Positions 15,584 to 23,673 of a stretch of 64,000 nt of DNA are shown one piece after another. Numbering within the stretch: position 1 is the stretch's first letter; the number at the start of each line of letters is the position of its first letter. The DNA is from CAWBJP01 sp044867425 (lineage in GTDB: Bacteria; Actinomycetota; Acidimicrobiia; IMCC26256; BP-133). Under the pieces are notes generated by a model, which did not search any database, was not told the origin of the DNA, and worked only from the letters and a program-made list of their open reading frames with translations. Made by a program: the position numbers and the translations under genes. The stretch spans positions 1 through 64,000 of the forward strand of contig JBIOUX010000121.1 of the NCBI GenBank assembly GCA_044867425.1, written 5' to 3'.

Positions 15584-18127
15584 GTGACCTGGCGACTACG
15601 CCTCGGCCCCCTCGCCGCCTCCCCCACCGTGACCCCCACCACACCACTCACCTGGCGGCGCCGGCTGGGCGCCCTGCTCCTCGGCAGCGCCGTGCTGACC
15701 GGGCTCGTCCCCGTGCGCGGCGCCGGGGCGGTGGACGCCGGCGAGATCGTCACCCTGGCCGGGAGCACCGTCGACACCGCCCCCACCCGCCTGAACCATC
15801 CCCGCACGGCGGCCGTCGACAACAAGGGCGACGTCTACTTCACCGACACCGACAACAACATGATCCGGCACATCGACGCCGGCGGTCATGTGACCAACAT
15901 CGCCGGCAACGGAATCGCCGGCTACGGCGGTGACGGCGGTCCCGCCACCCAGGCCAGCATCTGGCGGCCCCACGGGGTGGCGGTGGACAACCGGGGTCAC
16001 GTGTTCATCGCCGACAGCCCCAACCACCGCATCCGGCGGGTGGACCTGGCCACCGGGATCATCACCACGGTGGCGGGCACCGGCCAGAGCGGCTACAGCG
16101 GCGACAACGGCCCCGCCACCCAGGCCCGGCTGGACCGGCCCCGGTTCCTGATCGTGGCGCCGGACGGCAGCCTGATCATCGCCGACACCGAGGGCCGCCG
16201 GGTCCGGAAGGTGAACCCCCAGGGCATCATCACCACCATCGCCGGAACCGGCGTGACGGGCTACACCGGCGACGGCGGGCAGGCGACGAACGCCGCGCTC
16301 GACGACCCCCGGGGTCTCGCCTTGGACGCCGCCGGCAACCTCTACGTCTCCAACGCCGAAGGCACGCCCCTCCCCAGCGTGCGGCGCATCAGCCCCTCGG
16401 GCGTGATCACCACCGTGGCCGGCGGCAACCCGTCCGGCTACTCCGGCGACGGTGGCCCGGCCACCGCCGCCCGGCTCGACGAGCCCCGCAGCATCGCCGT
16501 TCGGGGCAACAACCTCTACATCGCCGACTCCATCAACAACCGAATCCGGCGGGTCGATCTGGCCACCGGGATCATCACCACCGTGGCCGGCACGGGCCGC
16601 AGCGGCTTCGGCGGCGACGGGGGGCCGGCCACCGCCGCCCGGCTGGCCGAACCCCGGGGCATCGCTCTCACCCCGGCGGGCGACATCGTGATCCTCGACA
16701 CCAACAACAACCGGGTCCGCCTCATGGGCGCGCCCGACGGATCGGGCGGGCCCGGGCCCGGACCCCTCCCGCCCACGGCCGAGCTGAGCGGGCGGGTGCT
16801 GGACCGGGCCGACCGCGCCACCGCCGCCGCCACCGTCGAGCTGCGCGACTCCAACGGCGATCCGCTGACCAGCGTCCGGCCCGACGACCGCGGCGTCTTC
16901 TCCGTGGGCCTCGACGACGGCAACTACTCGGTGGCCGCCCAGTCCGCCATCGGCTGCTCCCCGCTGCGTTCGTTGTCGGTCCCCATCTCGGTGCGCGACG
17001 GGGTGGCCGCACCACCGTCGACCACCTTGCACCTCGACGCCGCCGCCGATCGCCCGGTGGCCTTCGACCCGGTGACGGTGAAGATCGAAGGCCAGGGCGG
17101 CGTGGCCGAAGCCGTGGTCGAAACTCCCGCCGGCGACGTGCGCCTCCGCTTCGAAGGTGTGACCCAGAACGGCTCGGTGACGGCCGCCTGCCGGGAGGGC
17201 GACTGGCAGGCGGGGCAGCATCACCTGCTCGACACCGGGGTCAGCCTGACCGCCAGCGGGCTGCGGTTCACGGCCGTGACCGTGTGCCTGCCCTACACGC
17301 CCGCCCAGGCCGCCTTCCGCTTCGGGAGCCTGGACGTGGACTCGGAGCTCGACGTGGTGCAGGTCCCCGCCGGCGTGGCCCTGTCCACTGCCCGGGACCC
17401 TGACGCCCAGGTGGTCTGCGGCCGGGGCGCCTCCCTCACCGACGTGGCCGTCGGATCCGTGAACCACCCCGTGACCTCGGCGTCGCCGTCCACCAGGGCG
17501 ACGGTGGGCTATCGCATGGTGGCGGTCGACGGCGGCATCTTCGCCTTCGGCGACGCCGCCTACTTCGGTTCCACCGGGGCCATGAAGCTCAACCAGCCGA
17601 TCGTGGCCACCGCCGGCACCCCGTCCGGCAAGGGCTACTGGCTGGTGGCGTCCGACGGCGGCATCTTCGCCTTCGGCGACGCCGCCTTCTACGGCTCCAC
17701 CGGCGCCATCAAGCTCAACAAGCCCATCGTGGGCATGGCTTCGACCCCGTCGGGCCGGGGCTACTGGCTCGTCGCCTCCGACGGCGGGATCTTCAGCTTC
17801 GGCGACGCCGCCTTCTCCGGCTCCACCGGCGCCATCAAGCTCAACCGGCCGATCGTGGGCATGGCCGCCAGCCGTACCGGCAGGGGCTACTGGCTCGTCG
17901 CCTCCGACGGCGGCATGTTCAGCTTCGGCGACGCCGCCTTCTCCGGCTCCACCGGGGCCACGCCCCTCAACCGCCCCATCGTGGGCATGGCCCCCACCCG
18001 CAGCGGCCGGGGCTACTGGCTCGTCGCCTCCGACGGCGGCATCTTCGCCTTCGGCGACGCCCTGTTCCTGGGCTCGGCCGGTTCACTCCCGCTGGTCCAG
18101 CCGGTCGTGGCCATCGCCACCCTCTGA
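15584..18127 (+). CDS. Secreted NHL propeller protein with five GYWLVASDGG repeats
   Basis: About 847 residues. A Sec signal lies near residues 23-50 (TWRRRLGALLLGSAVLTGLV). Residues about 50-385 hold six or so NHL repeats (GDGGPATAARLDEPRSIAV, then IADSINNRIRRVD). Residues about 400-460 look like a carboxypeptidase-regulatory or Ig-like domain (LSGRVLDRADRATAAATVEL). The middle is unassigned. Residues about 642-847 are five 42-residue GYWLVASDGG units shared with the protein at 2.4-5.7 kb. The start is uncertain: GTG 15584 or GTG 15629, neither with a ribosome site. Predicted surface-exposed, no catalytic motif seen. Confidence 0.8.
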   Translation: MTWRLRLGPLAASPTVTPTTPLTWRRRLGALLLGSAVLTGLVPVRGAGAVDAGEIVTLAGSTVDTAPTRLNHPRTAAVDNKGDVYFTDTDNNMIRHIDAGGHVTNIAGNGIAGYGGDGGPATQASIWRPHGVAVDNRGHVFIADSPNHRIRRVDLATGIITTVAGTGQSGYSGDNGPATQARLDRPRFLIVAPDGSLIIADTEGRRVRKVNPQGIITTIAGTGVTGYTGDGGQATNAALDDPRGLALDAAGNLYVSNAEGTPLPSVRRISPSGVITTVAGGNPSGYSGDGGPATAARLDEPRSIAVRGNNLYIADSINNRIRRVDLATGIITTVAGTGRSGFGGDGGPATAARLAEPRGIALTPAGDIVILDTNNNRVRLMGAPDGSGGPGPGPLPPTAELSGRVLDRADRATAAATVELRDSNGDPLTSVRPDDRGVFSVGLDDGNYSVAAQSAIGCSPLRSLSVPISVRDGVAAPPSTTLHLDAAADRPVAFDPVTVKIEGQGGVAEAVVETPAGDVRLRFEGVTQNGSVTAACREGDWQAGQHHLLDTGVSLTASGLRFTAVTVCLPYTPAQAAFRFGSLDVDSELDVVQVPAGVALSTARDPDAQVVCGRGASLTDVAVGSVNHPVTSASPSTRATVGYRMVAVDGGIFAFGDAAYFGSTGAMKLNQPIVATAGTPSGKGYWLVASDGGIFAFGDAAFYGSTGAIKLNKPIVGMASTPSGRGYWLVASDGGIFSFGDAAFSGSTGAIKLNRPIVGMAASRTGRGYWLVASDGGMFSFGDAAFSGSTGATPLNRPIVGMAPTRSGRGYWLVASDGGIFAFGDALFLGSAGSLPLVQPVVAIATL
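17507..18124 (+). repeat. Five tandem 126-bp GYWLVASDGG repeats
   Basis: Five units of 126 bp close the gene: the first is divergent (GYRMVAVDGGIFAFGDAAYF), the middle three are near-identical in sequence (GYWLVASDGG, then FSFGDAAFSGSTG), and the last ends PLVQPVVAIATL. They match the six units at 2361-3101 on the opposite strand. Confidence 0.9.
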
Positions 18128-18140
18128 CGTCCGCTAGCCC

Positions 18141-18213
18141 AGCCGCCCCGAGCGGGGCTGCGGCCGCGAAGGCTCCCGTGATCAGCGGGGATTATTCCGC
18201 TTAACCACGGGAA
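18141..18213. terminator. Stem-loops after the NHL/GYWLVASDGG gene
   Basis: Two structures lie just after the stop codon. GCCCC and GGGGC pair around GAGC at 18145-18158. Next is a nested hairpin: TCCCGTG (18174-18180) pairs with CACGGGA (18206-18212), enclosing AGCGG (18184-18188) and CCGCT (18197-18201) around an AT-rich loop. No U-run follows, so a Rho-independent terminator is possible but atypical. Confidence 0.45.
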
Positions 18214-18248
18214 CCTCTCCGGGACCAGGCCCGGATGTCGATGCACAG

Positions 18249-18416
18249 TTAGTAGACAGCCGCGATCTCGGCGAGGATCGCACTCACCAATTCGTCGGAC
18301 AACGGCGGCTCGCACCGAACCTCCCATGCGTACGTACCGGGATCATCGGCGTCCTCTCCGGCGGTCCACTGGATGACGATCGCCCCGCTCTTCGGTCGTT
18401 CTCCGATCGATGCCAT
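18249..18416 (-). CDS. Small hypothetical protein
   Basis: A 55-residue frame starting at ATG 18416 (MASIGERPKSGAIVIQWTAG) and ending LVSAILAEIAAVY. Its mixed, protein-like composition (GTYAWEVRCEPPLSDE) contrasts with the Arg/Pro/Ala shadows typical of this GC-rich DNA. It lies divergent from the acyl-CoA synthetase gene. I do not recognise a family. Confidence 0.5.
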   Translation of the reverse strand: MASIGERPKSGAIVIQWTAGEDADDPGTYAWEVRCEPPLSDELVSAILAEIAAVY

Positions 18417-18510
18417 CGTCGAAGTCTGCCGCTCAGGATGCGATCCCCCGCCCTCAGATGCGAGGCTCGAATTGGGGGGCGGCGGTCTTTCCAGCCGACA
18501 ATGGCGGGCC

Positions 18511-20109
18511 GTGGAACGGAACTTCGCCGACGTGTTCGAGGTGGCGGCCGACGCCGTGCCCGAGCGGGAGGCCGTGGTCAGCGGCGACCGGCGGCTCACC
18601 TTCGCCGAGCTGGAGGCGCGGGCCAACCGTCTGGCCCACCACCTGGCCGCCGCCGGCATCGGCCGGGGCGACCACGTGGCCGCCTATCTGCCCAACCGTC
18701 CCGAGTACCTCGAGACCATGCTCGCCGCCCACAAGCTGCGGGCCGCCTCCGTCAACGTCAACTGGCGCTACGTGGCCGACGAGCTGGGCTACCTGCTGGC
18801 CGACGCCGACGCCAAGGCCATCGTCTACGACGTCCGGTTCGCCGCCACCCTGGCCAAGGTGGCCGCCGACCTCCCGCTGCTCCGCACCCGCCTGGTGGTG
18901 GGCCCCGGCGGCGCCCCGTCCCCGGAGGACGGGAGTCCGAGCGCCATCGACTACGAGGCGGCGCTGGCCGGCTCCTCCCCGGAGCGCGACTTCCCGCCCC
19001 GGTCGGGCCAGGATCTCTACGTCCTTTACACCGGGGGAACCACGGGCATGCCCAAAGGCGTGCTCTGGCATCAGGCCGAGATCCTCTCCGGGAGCCTGGG
19101 CGACCTCGACGGGGTCCGCACCGTCGGGGAGGCGGCCGAGCGGGCCCGCCGGGGTCGGGACCGGGCCCTGCCCGCCTGCCCCCTCATGCACGGGGCGGCC
19201 CAGTGGGTGTCGCTGGCCACGCTGTTCGGCGGCGGCACCGTGGTGCTCGACCCCGAGATGCGCCTCGACGCCCGCCGCCTGGCCCGGCTACTGGCCGCCG
19301 AGCGGGTCACCGTGCTCACCGTGGTGGGCGATGCCGTGGGCCGGCCGCTGGCCGACGCCCTGGCCCAGCTGGACGGCGAGATCGACACCTCGAGCATGCG
19401 CGTGGTGATCAACAGCGGGGCCTTCCTGTCCCCTCCGGTCAAGGACGCCCTGCTCGGCCACCTGCCGGAGGCCGTCGTCTATGACACCTTCGGGTCGTCG
19501 GAGTCGGGCACCTTCGCCCGGACGGTCAGCGGCCGGGGCCAGACACCCGCCCAGGGCCGCTTCCTGGTCTCGGAGCACGCCGCCGTCCTCGACGACGATC
19601 TCCGGCCCGTGGAAGCCGGCTCGGGCCGGGTGGGCCGCCTGGCCCGCAGCGGCGGGGTGGCGCTCGGCTACTACAACGACCCGGAGAAATCGGCGGCCAC
19701 GTTCCCGGTGATCGACGGTGTGCGGTGGTGCGTCACCGGCGACCACGCCACCGTCGACGCCGACGGGACCATCGTCCTCCTCGGCCGGGGCTCGGCCTGC
19801 ATCAACACCGGAGGCGAGAAGGTCTACCCCGACGAGGTGGAAGCGGCCCTCAAGTCGCACCCCGGCGTGGCTGACGCCATGGTCGTCGGGCTGCCCGACG
19901 AGCGCTTCGGGGAGCGGGTGGTGGCCCTGGTCGTGTCCCGCTCGGGCGGAGCCCCCGACGATCTGGAGGCCCACGTCCGCGACCGCGTCGCCGGCTACAA
20001 GGCGCCCCGGGCGGTGGTGACGGTCGACACCATCGAGCGGTTCCCCTCCGGCAAACCCGACTACGGCTGGGGCCGGACGACAGCCGCCGCGCTACTCGGC
20101 GTCGAGTAG
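18511..20109 (+). CDS. AMP-forming acyl-CoA synthetase (FadD-like)
   Basis: A 532-residue member of the ANL adenylating superfamily, which activates a carboxylic acid with ATP and transfers it to CoA. Core motifs: LYTGGTTGMPKGVLW near residues 171-185 (phosphate loop), YDTFGSSESGTF (A5), WCVTGDHATVD with the ribose-binding Asp, LGRGSACINTGGEKVYPDEV (A8), and GKPDYGW with the C-terminal catalytic Lys. It resembles steroid or long-chain fatty-acid ligases of actinobacteria. Start GTG 18511 places the family N-terminus FADVFEVAADAVPER immediately after. Its 3' end overlaps the convergent phosphatase gene by 18 bases. Confidence 0.9.
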   Translation: MERNFADVFEVAADAVPEREAVVSGDRRLTFAELEARANRLAHHLAAAGIGRGDHVAAYLPNRPEYLETMLAAHKLRAASVNVNWRYVADELGYLLADADAKAIVYDVRFAATLAKVAADLPLLRTRLVVGPGGAPSPEDGSPSAIDYEAALAGSSPERDFPPRSGQDLYVLYTGGTTGMPKGVLWHQAEILSGSLGDLDGVRTVGEAAERARRGRDRALPACPLMHGAAQWVSLATLFGGGTVVLDPEMRLDARRLARLLAAERVTVLTVVGDAVGRPLADALAQLDGEIDTSSMRVVINSGAFLSPPVKDALLGHLPEAVVYDTFGSSESGTFARTVSGRGQTPAQGRFLVSEHAAVLDDDLRPVEAGSGRVGRLARSGGVALGYYNDPEKSAATFPVIDGVRWCVTGDHATVDADGTIVLLGRGSACINTGGEKVYPDEVEAALKSHPGVADAMVVGLPDERFGERVVALVVSRSGGAPDDLEAHVRDRVAGYKAPRAVVTVDTIERFPSGKPDYGWGRTTAAALLGVE

Positions 20110-20589
20110 CCGGGGCGGCAGCAGGAAGGCGAGCTGGCCGCACCCGGGGGCGACCCCGGCCCAGGTCTCCACGTCGAGGTCGATGCCGACCAGCGCTCCG
20201 GTGGGCACCCGGTGGCGGCCCCCGCCGACCAGGAGGCCGACGGTCTCCGACCAGGTCGGCTCGTGGCCCACCAGCAGCACCCGGGCCGCCTCGTCGGGCT
20301 GCCGTGCGATCTCGTCCAGGACGGCGTAGGGGCCCTCGCCGTAGAGCGCCTCGCTGACCCGCACCGGGCAGTCCCACCCCCCGGCCTTCATGGCCAGCTC
20401 CACCGTGGTGTGGGCGCGCACCGCCGGGGAGGTGATGGCGGCGTCGGGCACCAGCGCCGTGCGGGCCAGGAACTCACCCATCGACCGGGCGGCGCGCTGG
20501 CCCCGCTTGGCCAGGGGCCGGTCCCGGTCGTTGCCGGTGTCGGACGCCCAGTCCGACTTGCCGTGGCGCAACAGCAGCACGGTCTTCAC
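20092..20589 (-). CDS. sixA: SixA-family phosphohistidine phosphatase
   Basis: A 165-residue histidine-phosphatase-superfamily protein. The catalytic RHG triad is at residues 8-10 (LLLRHGKSDW), and the second catalytic His is in LLVGHEPTWSE near residue 107. SixA-type enzymes remove phosphate from phosphohistidine in signalling proteins, though many homologues act on other substrates. The start is GTG 20589. It follows the ParA-like gene by 13 bases on the same strand, so the two probably share a transcript. Confidence 0.85.
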   Translation of the reverse strand: MKTVLLLRHGKSDWASDTGNDRDRPLAKRGQRAARSMGEFLARTALVPDAAITSPAVRAHTTVELAMKAGGWDCPVRVSEALYGEGPYAVLDEIARQPDEAARVLLVGHEPTWSETVGLLVGGGRHRVPTGALVGIDLDVETWAGVAPGCGQLAFLLPPRLLDAE

Positions 20590-20602
20590 GAGAGCACCCT
20601 GG

Positions 20603-21343
20603 TCACTGCAGGACCTTCTTGATCTCGTCCCAGAGCTCCTCGTAGGCGATCGCCGCTCGGCAGCGGGGGGCGAACACCCCCACCGGCGCCTGGTGGGGAC
20701 CCATCCGCTCCACGTCGGCGGCGGCGGAGATCCAGCTGCGCAGCACGCTCGGGGGCGCCCCGCCGTCCTCCACCAGGTCCCGGTGCATCCGCCGGCGCCG
20801 GTCGACCATGGTGAAGAAGGGCAACAGCCGGAGCTTGTGCCACTTGCTCCCGGCCAGGAACTCCCGGACCTGCTCCAGCGCCAGCAGGGACAGGGTGGTG
20901 GGGATCACGGGGATGAGCAGGGCGTCGGCGGCGTTGAACACGTTCTCGGAGACGAGCGACAGGCTGGGTGGGCAGTCGAGGAAGAGGTACTGGTAGTCGA
21001 CGGCCAGGGGCTCGACCAGCCGGGAGATGCGCCGGGTCGGCTTCTTGGTCTCGTCCAGGGCCAGGTCCAGGTTGCGGTACGAGATGTTGGCCGGCAGCAG
21101 GTCGAGGTACTCGTGGTCGGTGGAGCGGATCAGCCCGTCGAGGTCGTGCTTGCCCCGCACCAGGGCCCGGGCCCCCACCTTGTCCCGGGGCCCGACCCGG
21201 AAGTAGAAGCTGGCCGCCCCCTGGGGGTCCAGGTCCCACACCAGGGTGCGGGCCCCGCCCCGGGCCGCCAGGTAGGCCAGGTTCACCGCCGAGGCGGTCT
21301 TCCCCACGCCACCCTTGATGTTGTAGGTGGCCAGTACCTTCAT
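20603..21343 (-). CDS. ParA/Soj-like ATPase
   Basis: A 246-residue P-loop ATPase of the ParA/MinD group. Residues 10-16 are the deviant Walker A KGGVGKT; LVWDLDPQGAAS is Walker A-prime and YLFLDCPPSLSLVSENV is Walker B. ParA proteins bind DNA or membranes as ATP dimers to position chromosomes, plasmids or protein clusters. No ParB is encoded nearby, so this is an orphan ParA, perhaps positioning another cargo. ATG 21343 overlaps the stop of an upstream leader peptide frame (TGATG). Confidence 0.85.
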   Translation of the reverse strand: MKVLATYNIKGGVGKTASAVNLAYLAARGGARTLVWDLDPQGAASFYFRVGPRDKVGARALVRGKHDLDGLIRSTDHEYLDLLPANISYRNLDLALDETKKPTRRISRLVEPLAVDYQYLFLDCPPSLSLVSENVFNAADALLIPVIPTTLSLLALEQVREFLAGSKWHKLRLLPFFTMVDRRRRMHRDLVEDGGAPPSVLRSWISAAADVERMGPHQAPVGVFAPRCRAAIAYEELWDEIKKVLQ

Positions 21344-21423
21344 CAGGACCTGCGCAGCAGGGACTGGCGGTTGGGGCTGGGGCCCCCAGCCGCACAGCGA
21401 TGAGCCGCCAGGCGAAGAGCCAT
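21343..21423 (-). CDS. Leader reading frame, copy 1 of the MALR family (26 residues)
   Basis: The frame MALRLAAHRCAAGGPSPN (first 18 residues) runs from ATG 21423 to TGA 21343-21345, and the stop overlaps the ATG of the ParA-like gene. Nearly the same sequence precedes two other genes (43577-43660 and 60147-60239). A GC-rich palindrome GGCTGGGG/CCCCAGCC lies inside at 21375-21391. It could be a coupled leader peptide, an RNA element or a dispersed repeat. Confidence 0.5.
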   Translation of the reverse strand: MALRLAAHRCAAGGPSPNRQSLLRRS

Positions 21424-21482
21424 CGTCACAGGCGAATGGTATGGGCAGGCGGCCTCGGGGTGGTGAACCGCTCCTGGCGCAG

Positions 21483-23288
21483 CTACATCCCCACCCGCAT
21501 GCGCCGCACCGGGGCGGGACGCGCCGCCGCCGGGGGCCAGTGCTCTCCGGCCAGGCGCCCGCCCACCACGCCCGCCGGTTCGGGGTGCGCGAAGAGGTAG
21601 CCCTGGGCCAGGTCGCAGCGCAGGGTGCGCAGCTCCTCCAGCTGTTCGGGCCGCTCGATGCCTTCGGCCACGACCACGAGGTCGAGGGCATGGGCGAGCT
21701 CGATCACCCCGCGGACGATGGCCGTGTCCCGCGGGTCGGATCCCAGCCCGGCCACGAACGACCGGTCGATCTTGACGATGTCCACCGGGAAGCGCCGGAG
21801 GTAGGTGAGCGACGAGTACCCGGTGCCGAAGTCGTCGATGGCGAGCCGCACGCCCATGCGGCGCAGGCTCCCCAGGGTCGCGGCGTGGCGGTCCCGGTCC
21901 TCCATCAGCACGCTCTCGGTGAGCTCGATGCACAGCCCCGAGGGGTCGAGCCCGCGTTCGGCCATCACCTTGCCCACGCGCTCGGCCAGGCCGGCGTGGC
22001 GCAGATGATGGGCCGAGAGGTTGACCGCCATCGACAGGTGGAGCTGGGGATGCTCGGCCCGCCACCGGGCGGAGTCGGCCGCCGCCTGGCGCAGGACGGC
22101 CTCGTCGAGGGGAACGATCAGCCCCGCCTCCTCGGCGATGGGCACGAAGCTCGCCGGGGCCAGGATCCCGAGCTGGGGATGGTCCCAGCGCACCAGCCCC
22201 TCGAGTCCCACGACGCGACCGGACGCCACCTCGACCAGCGGCTGGTAGTACACCCGCAGCTCGTCCCGCTCAATGGCCCAGTGCAGGGCGGTCTGCAGCT
22301 CGAGCCGGGAGGCCGCCTCCGTGCGCATCGTCTCGTCGAAGAACTCGCCGCGGGCCCGCCCCTGCTGCTTGGCCCGGTACATGGCGGCGTCGGCGTCGCG
22401 CAGGAGCGCTTCGGCCGACATGGCGGTCCCGGAGACGGCCATGCCGATGCTCACGGTGAGGAACACCTCGTGGTCGCCCAGCCGGAACGGGAGCCCCAGC
22501 GCGGCGGCGATCCGCCCGGCCAGCCCGGTGGCCCCGTGGACGGTGCCCGCCTCGGGGGAGACGACGACGAACTCGTCCCCGCCGAAGCGAGCCACGGTGT
22601 CGGCCGGTCGAACGGTCTGCTTCAGGCGCTGGGCCACACCCACCAGCAGCTCGTCCCCGGCGGCGTGGCCCCGACTGTCGTTGAACAGCTTGAAGTGGTC
22701 CACGTCGATGAAGAGGACCGCCACCGGCCGGCCGGTGCGCTCGGACCCGGCCAGCGCCTGGTCCAGGCGGTCGGTGAGCAGCGCCCGGTTGGGCAACCCG
22801 GTGAGGGCGTCGTGGAGGGCGTGGTGGGCCAGGGCCTCGGTCCGCTCCTGGACGCGCGTCTCGAGGGTGAGGTTGGCGTCGCGGAGGCGGTTCAGCAGGT
22901 CCCGGTTCTCGCTCACCAGGCGCCGGCGCTCGAGCCCGGCCCGGACCACCCGCAGGAACGTCTCGGGAGCCACGGGCTTGGTGAGGTAGTCGTCGACCTG
23001 CCCGACGGCGGCCACGGCCGTCTCCAGGCTGGCGTTGCCGGTGAGGACGATCACCGGGAGATCGGGATCACCCTGTCGGAGCCGGGCCGCGACCTCCAGG
23101 CCCGTGGAGTCGGGCAGGCGGTAGTCGACCACGGCCAGGACCGGCGCCGCCGACGACTGAGCCTCCAGCGCCTCGGCCGCCGACCCCACCGCCAGGGCGT
23201 CGATGCCGGCCAGCTCGAGGATGTCGACGAGCGTCTCGCACGCCCCCACGTCGTCGTCGACGATCAGGACCCGGCCCATGCTGGTCAC
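21483..23288 (-). CDS. REC-GGDEF-EAL cyclic-di-GMP regulator
   Basis: A 601-residue response regulator. REC (residues about 6-120): VLIVDDDVGAC, AVVDYRLPDS with the phospho-acceptor Asp and DYLTKPV. GGDEF (about 160-325): the signature RFGGDEFVVVS is intact near residue 235, suggesting cyclase activity. EAL (about 345-585): the signature reads GLEGLVRW (EGL rather than EAL) with the metal Glu kept, and IDDFGTGYSSL and VVAEGIE present. Start GTG 23288 or ATG 23279. It is the third gene of an operon with a sensor kinase and a single-domain regulator. Confidence 0.9.
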   Translation of the reverse strand: MTSMGRVLIVDDDVGACETLVDILELAGIDALAVGSAAEALEAQSSAAPVLAVVDYRLPDSTGLEVAARLRQGDPDLPVIVLTGNASLETAVAAVGQVDDYLTKPVAPETFLRVVRAGLERRRLVSENRDLLNRLRDANLTLETRVQERTEALAHHALHDALTGLPNRALLTDRLDQALAGSERTGRPVAVLFIDVDHFKLFNDSRGHAAGDELLVGVAQRLKQTVRPADTVARFGGDEFVVVSPEAGTVHGATGLAGRIAAALGLPFRLGDHEVFLTVSIGMAVSGTAMSAEALLRDADAAMYRAKQQGRARGEFFDETMRTEAASRLELQTALHWAIERDELRVYYQPLVEVASGRVVGLEGLVRWDHPQLGILAPASFVPIAEEAGLIVPLDEAVLRQAAADSARWRAEHPQLHLSMAVNLSAHHLRHAGLAERVGKVMAERGLDPSGLCIELTESVLMEDRDRHAATLGSLRRMGVRLAIDDFGTGYSSLTYLRRFPVDIVKIDRSFVAGLGSDPRDTAIVRGVIELAHALDLVVVAEGIERPEQLEELRTLRCDLAQGYLFAHPEPAGVVGGRLAGEHWPPAAARPAPVRRMRVGM

Positions 23289-23310
23289 GTCGCCCGGCCG
23301 GGGACGGTCC

Positions 23311-23673
23311 TCACGCCGCGGCGGCGGCCCGGGCGACGAGATCGATCAGGTAGGCGGGCGGCACCGGCTTGTGGACGACGGCGAAGGACTGCGCGTCCAT
23401 CGCCGCTCGGAGCTGGTCCTCCACCGCATAGGCCGTCATCATCACCACCGGCGGCGGCGGAGGGCCGATCTCCCGCAGCACGGAGATGCCGTCGCGCCCC
23501 GGCATGCGGATGTCCATGACGACGACGTCGAATTCCTGCCGGCGGAGCTGGACCAGGGCGTCGTCGCCGGTGGCGGCCGTGGTCACCTCGTAGCCGACGC
23601 TCTCGAGGATCTCGCAGACGGTGTCGCGCATGCCCTGCTCGTCGTCGACGACGAGCACACTGGCGGCGCTCAC
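23311..23673 (-). CDS. Single-domain response regulator (CheY-like)
   Basis: A 120-residue receiver with VLVVDDEQGMR, phospho-acceptor Asp54 in VVVMDIRMPG and the Lys of VVHKPV. There is no output domain, so it likely passes phosphate or binds a partner. GTG 23673 overlaps the stop of the kinase gene (GTGA), which couples its translation to the kinase. Confidence 0.9.
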   Translation of the reverse strand: MSAASVLVVDDEQGMRDTVCEILESVGYEVTTAATGDDALVQLRRQEFDVVVMDIRMPGRDGISVLREIGPPPPPVVMMTAYAVEDQLRAAMDAQSFAVVHKPVPPAYLIDLVARAAAAA

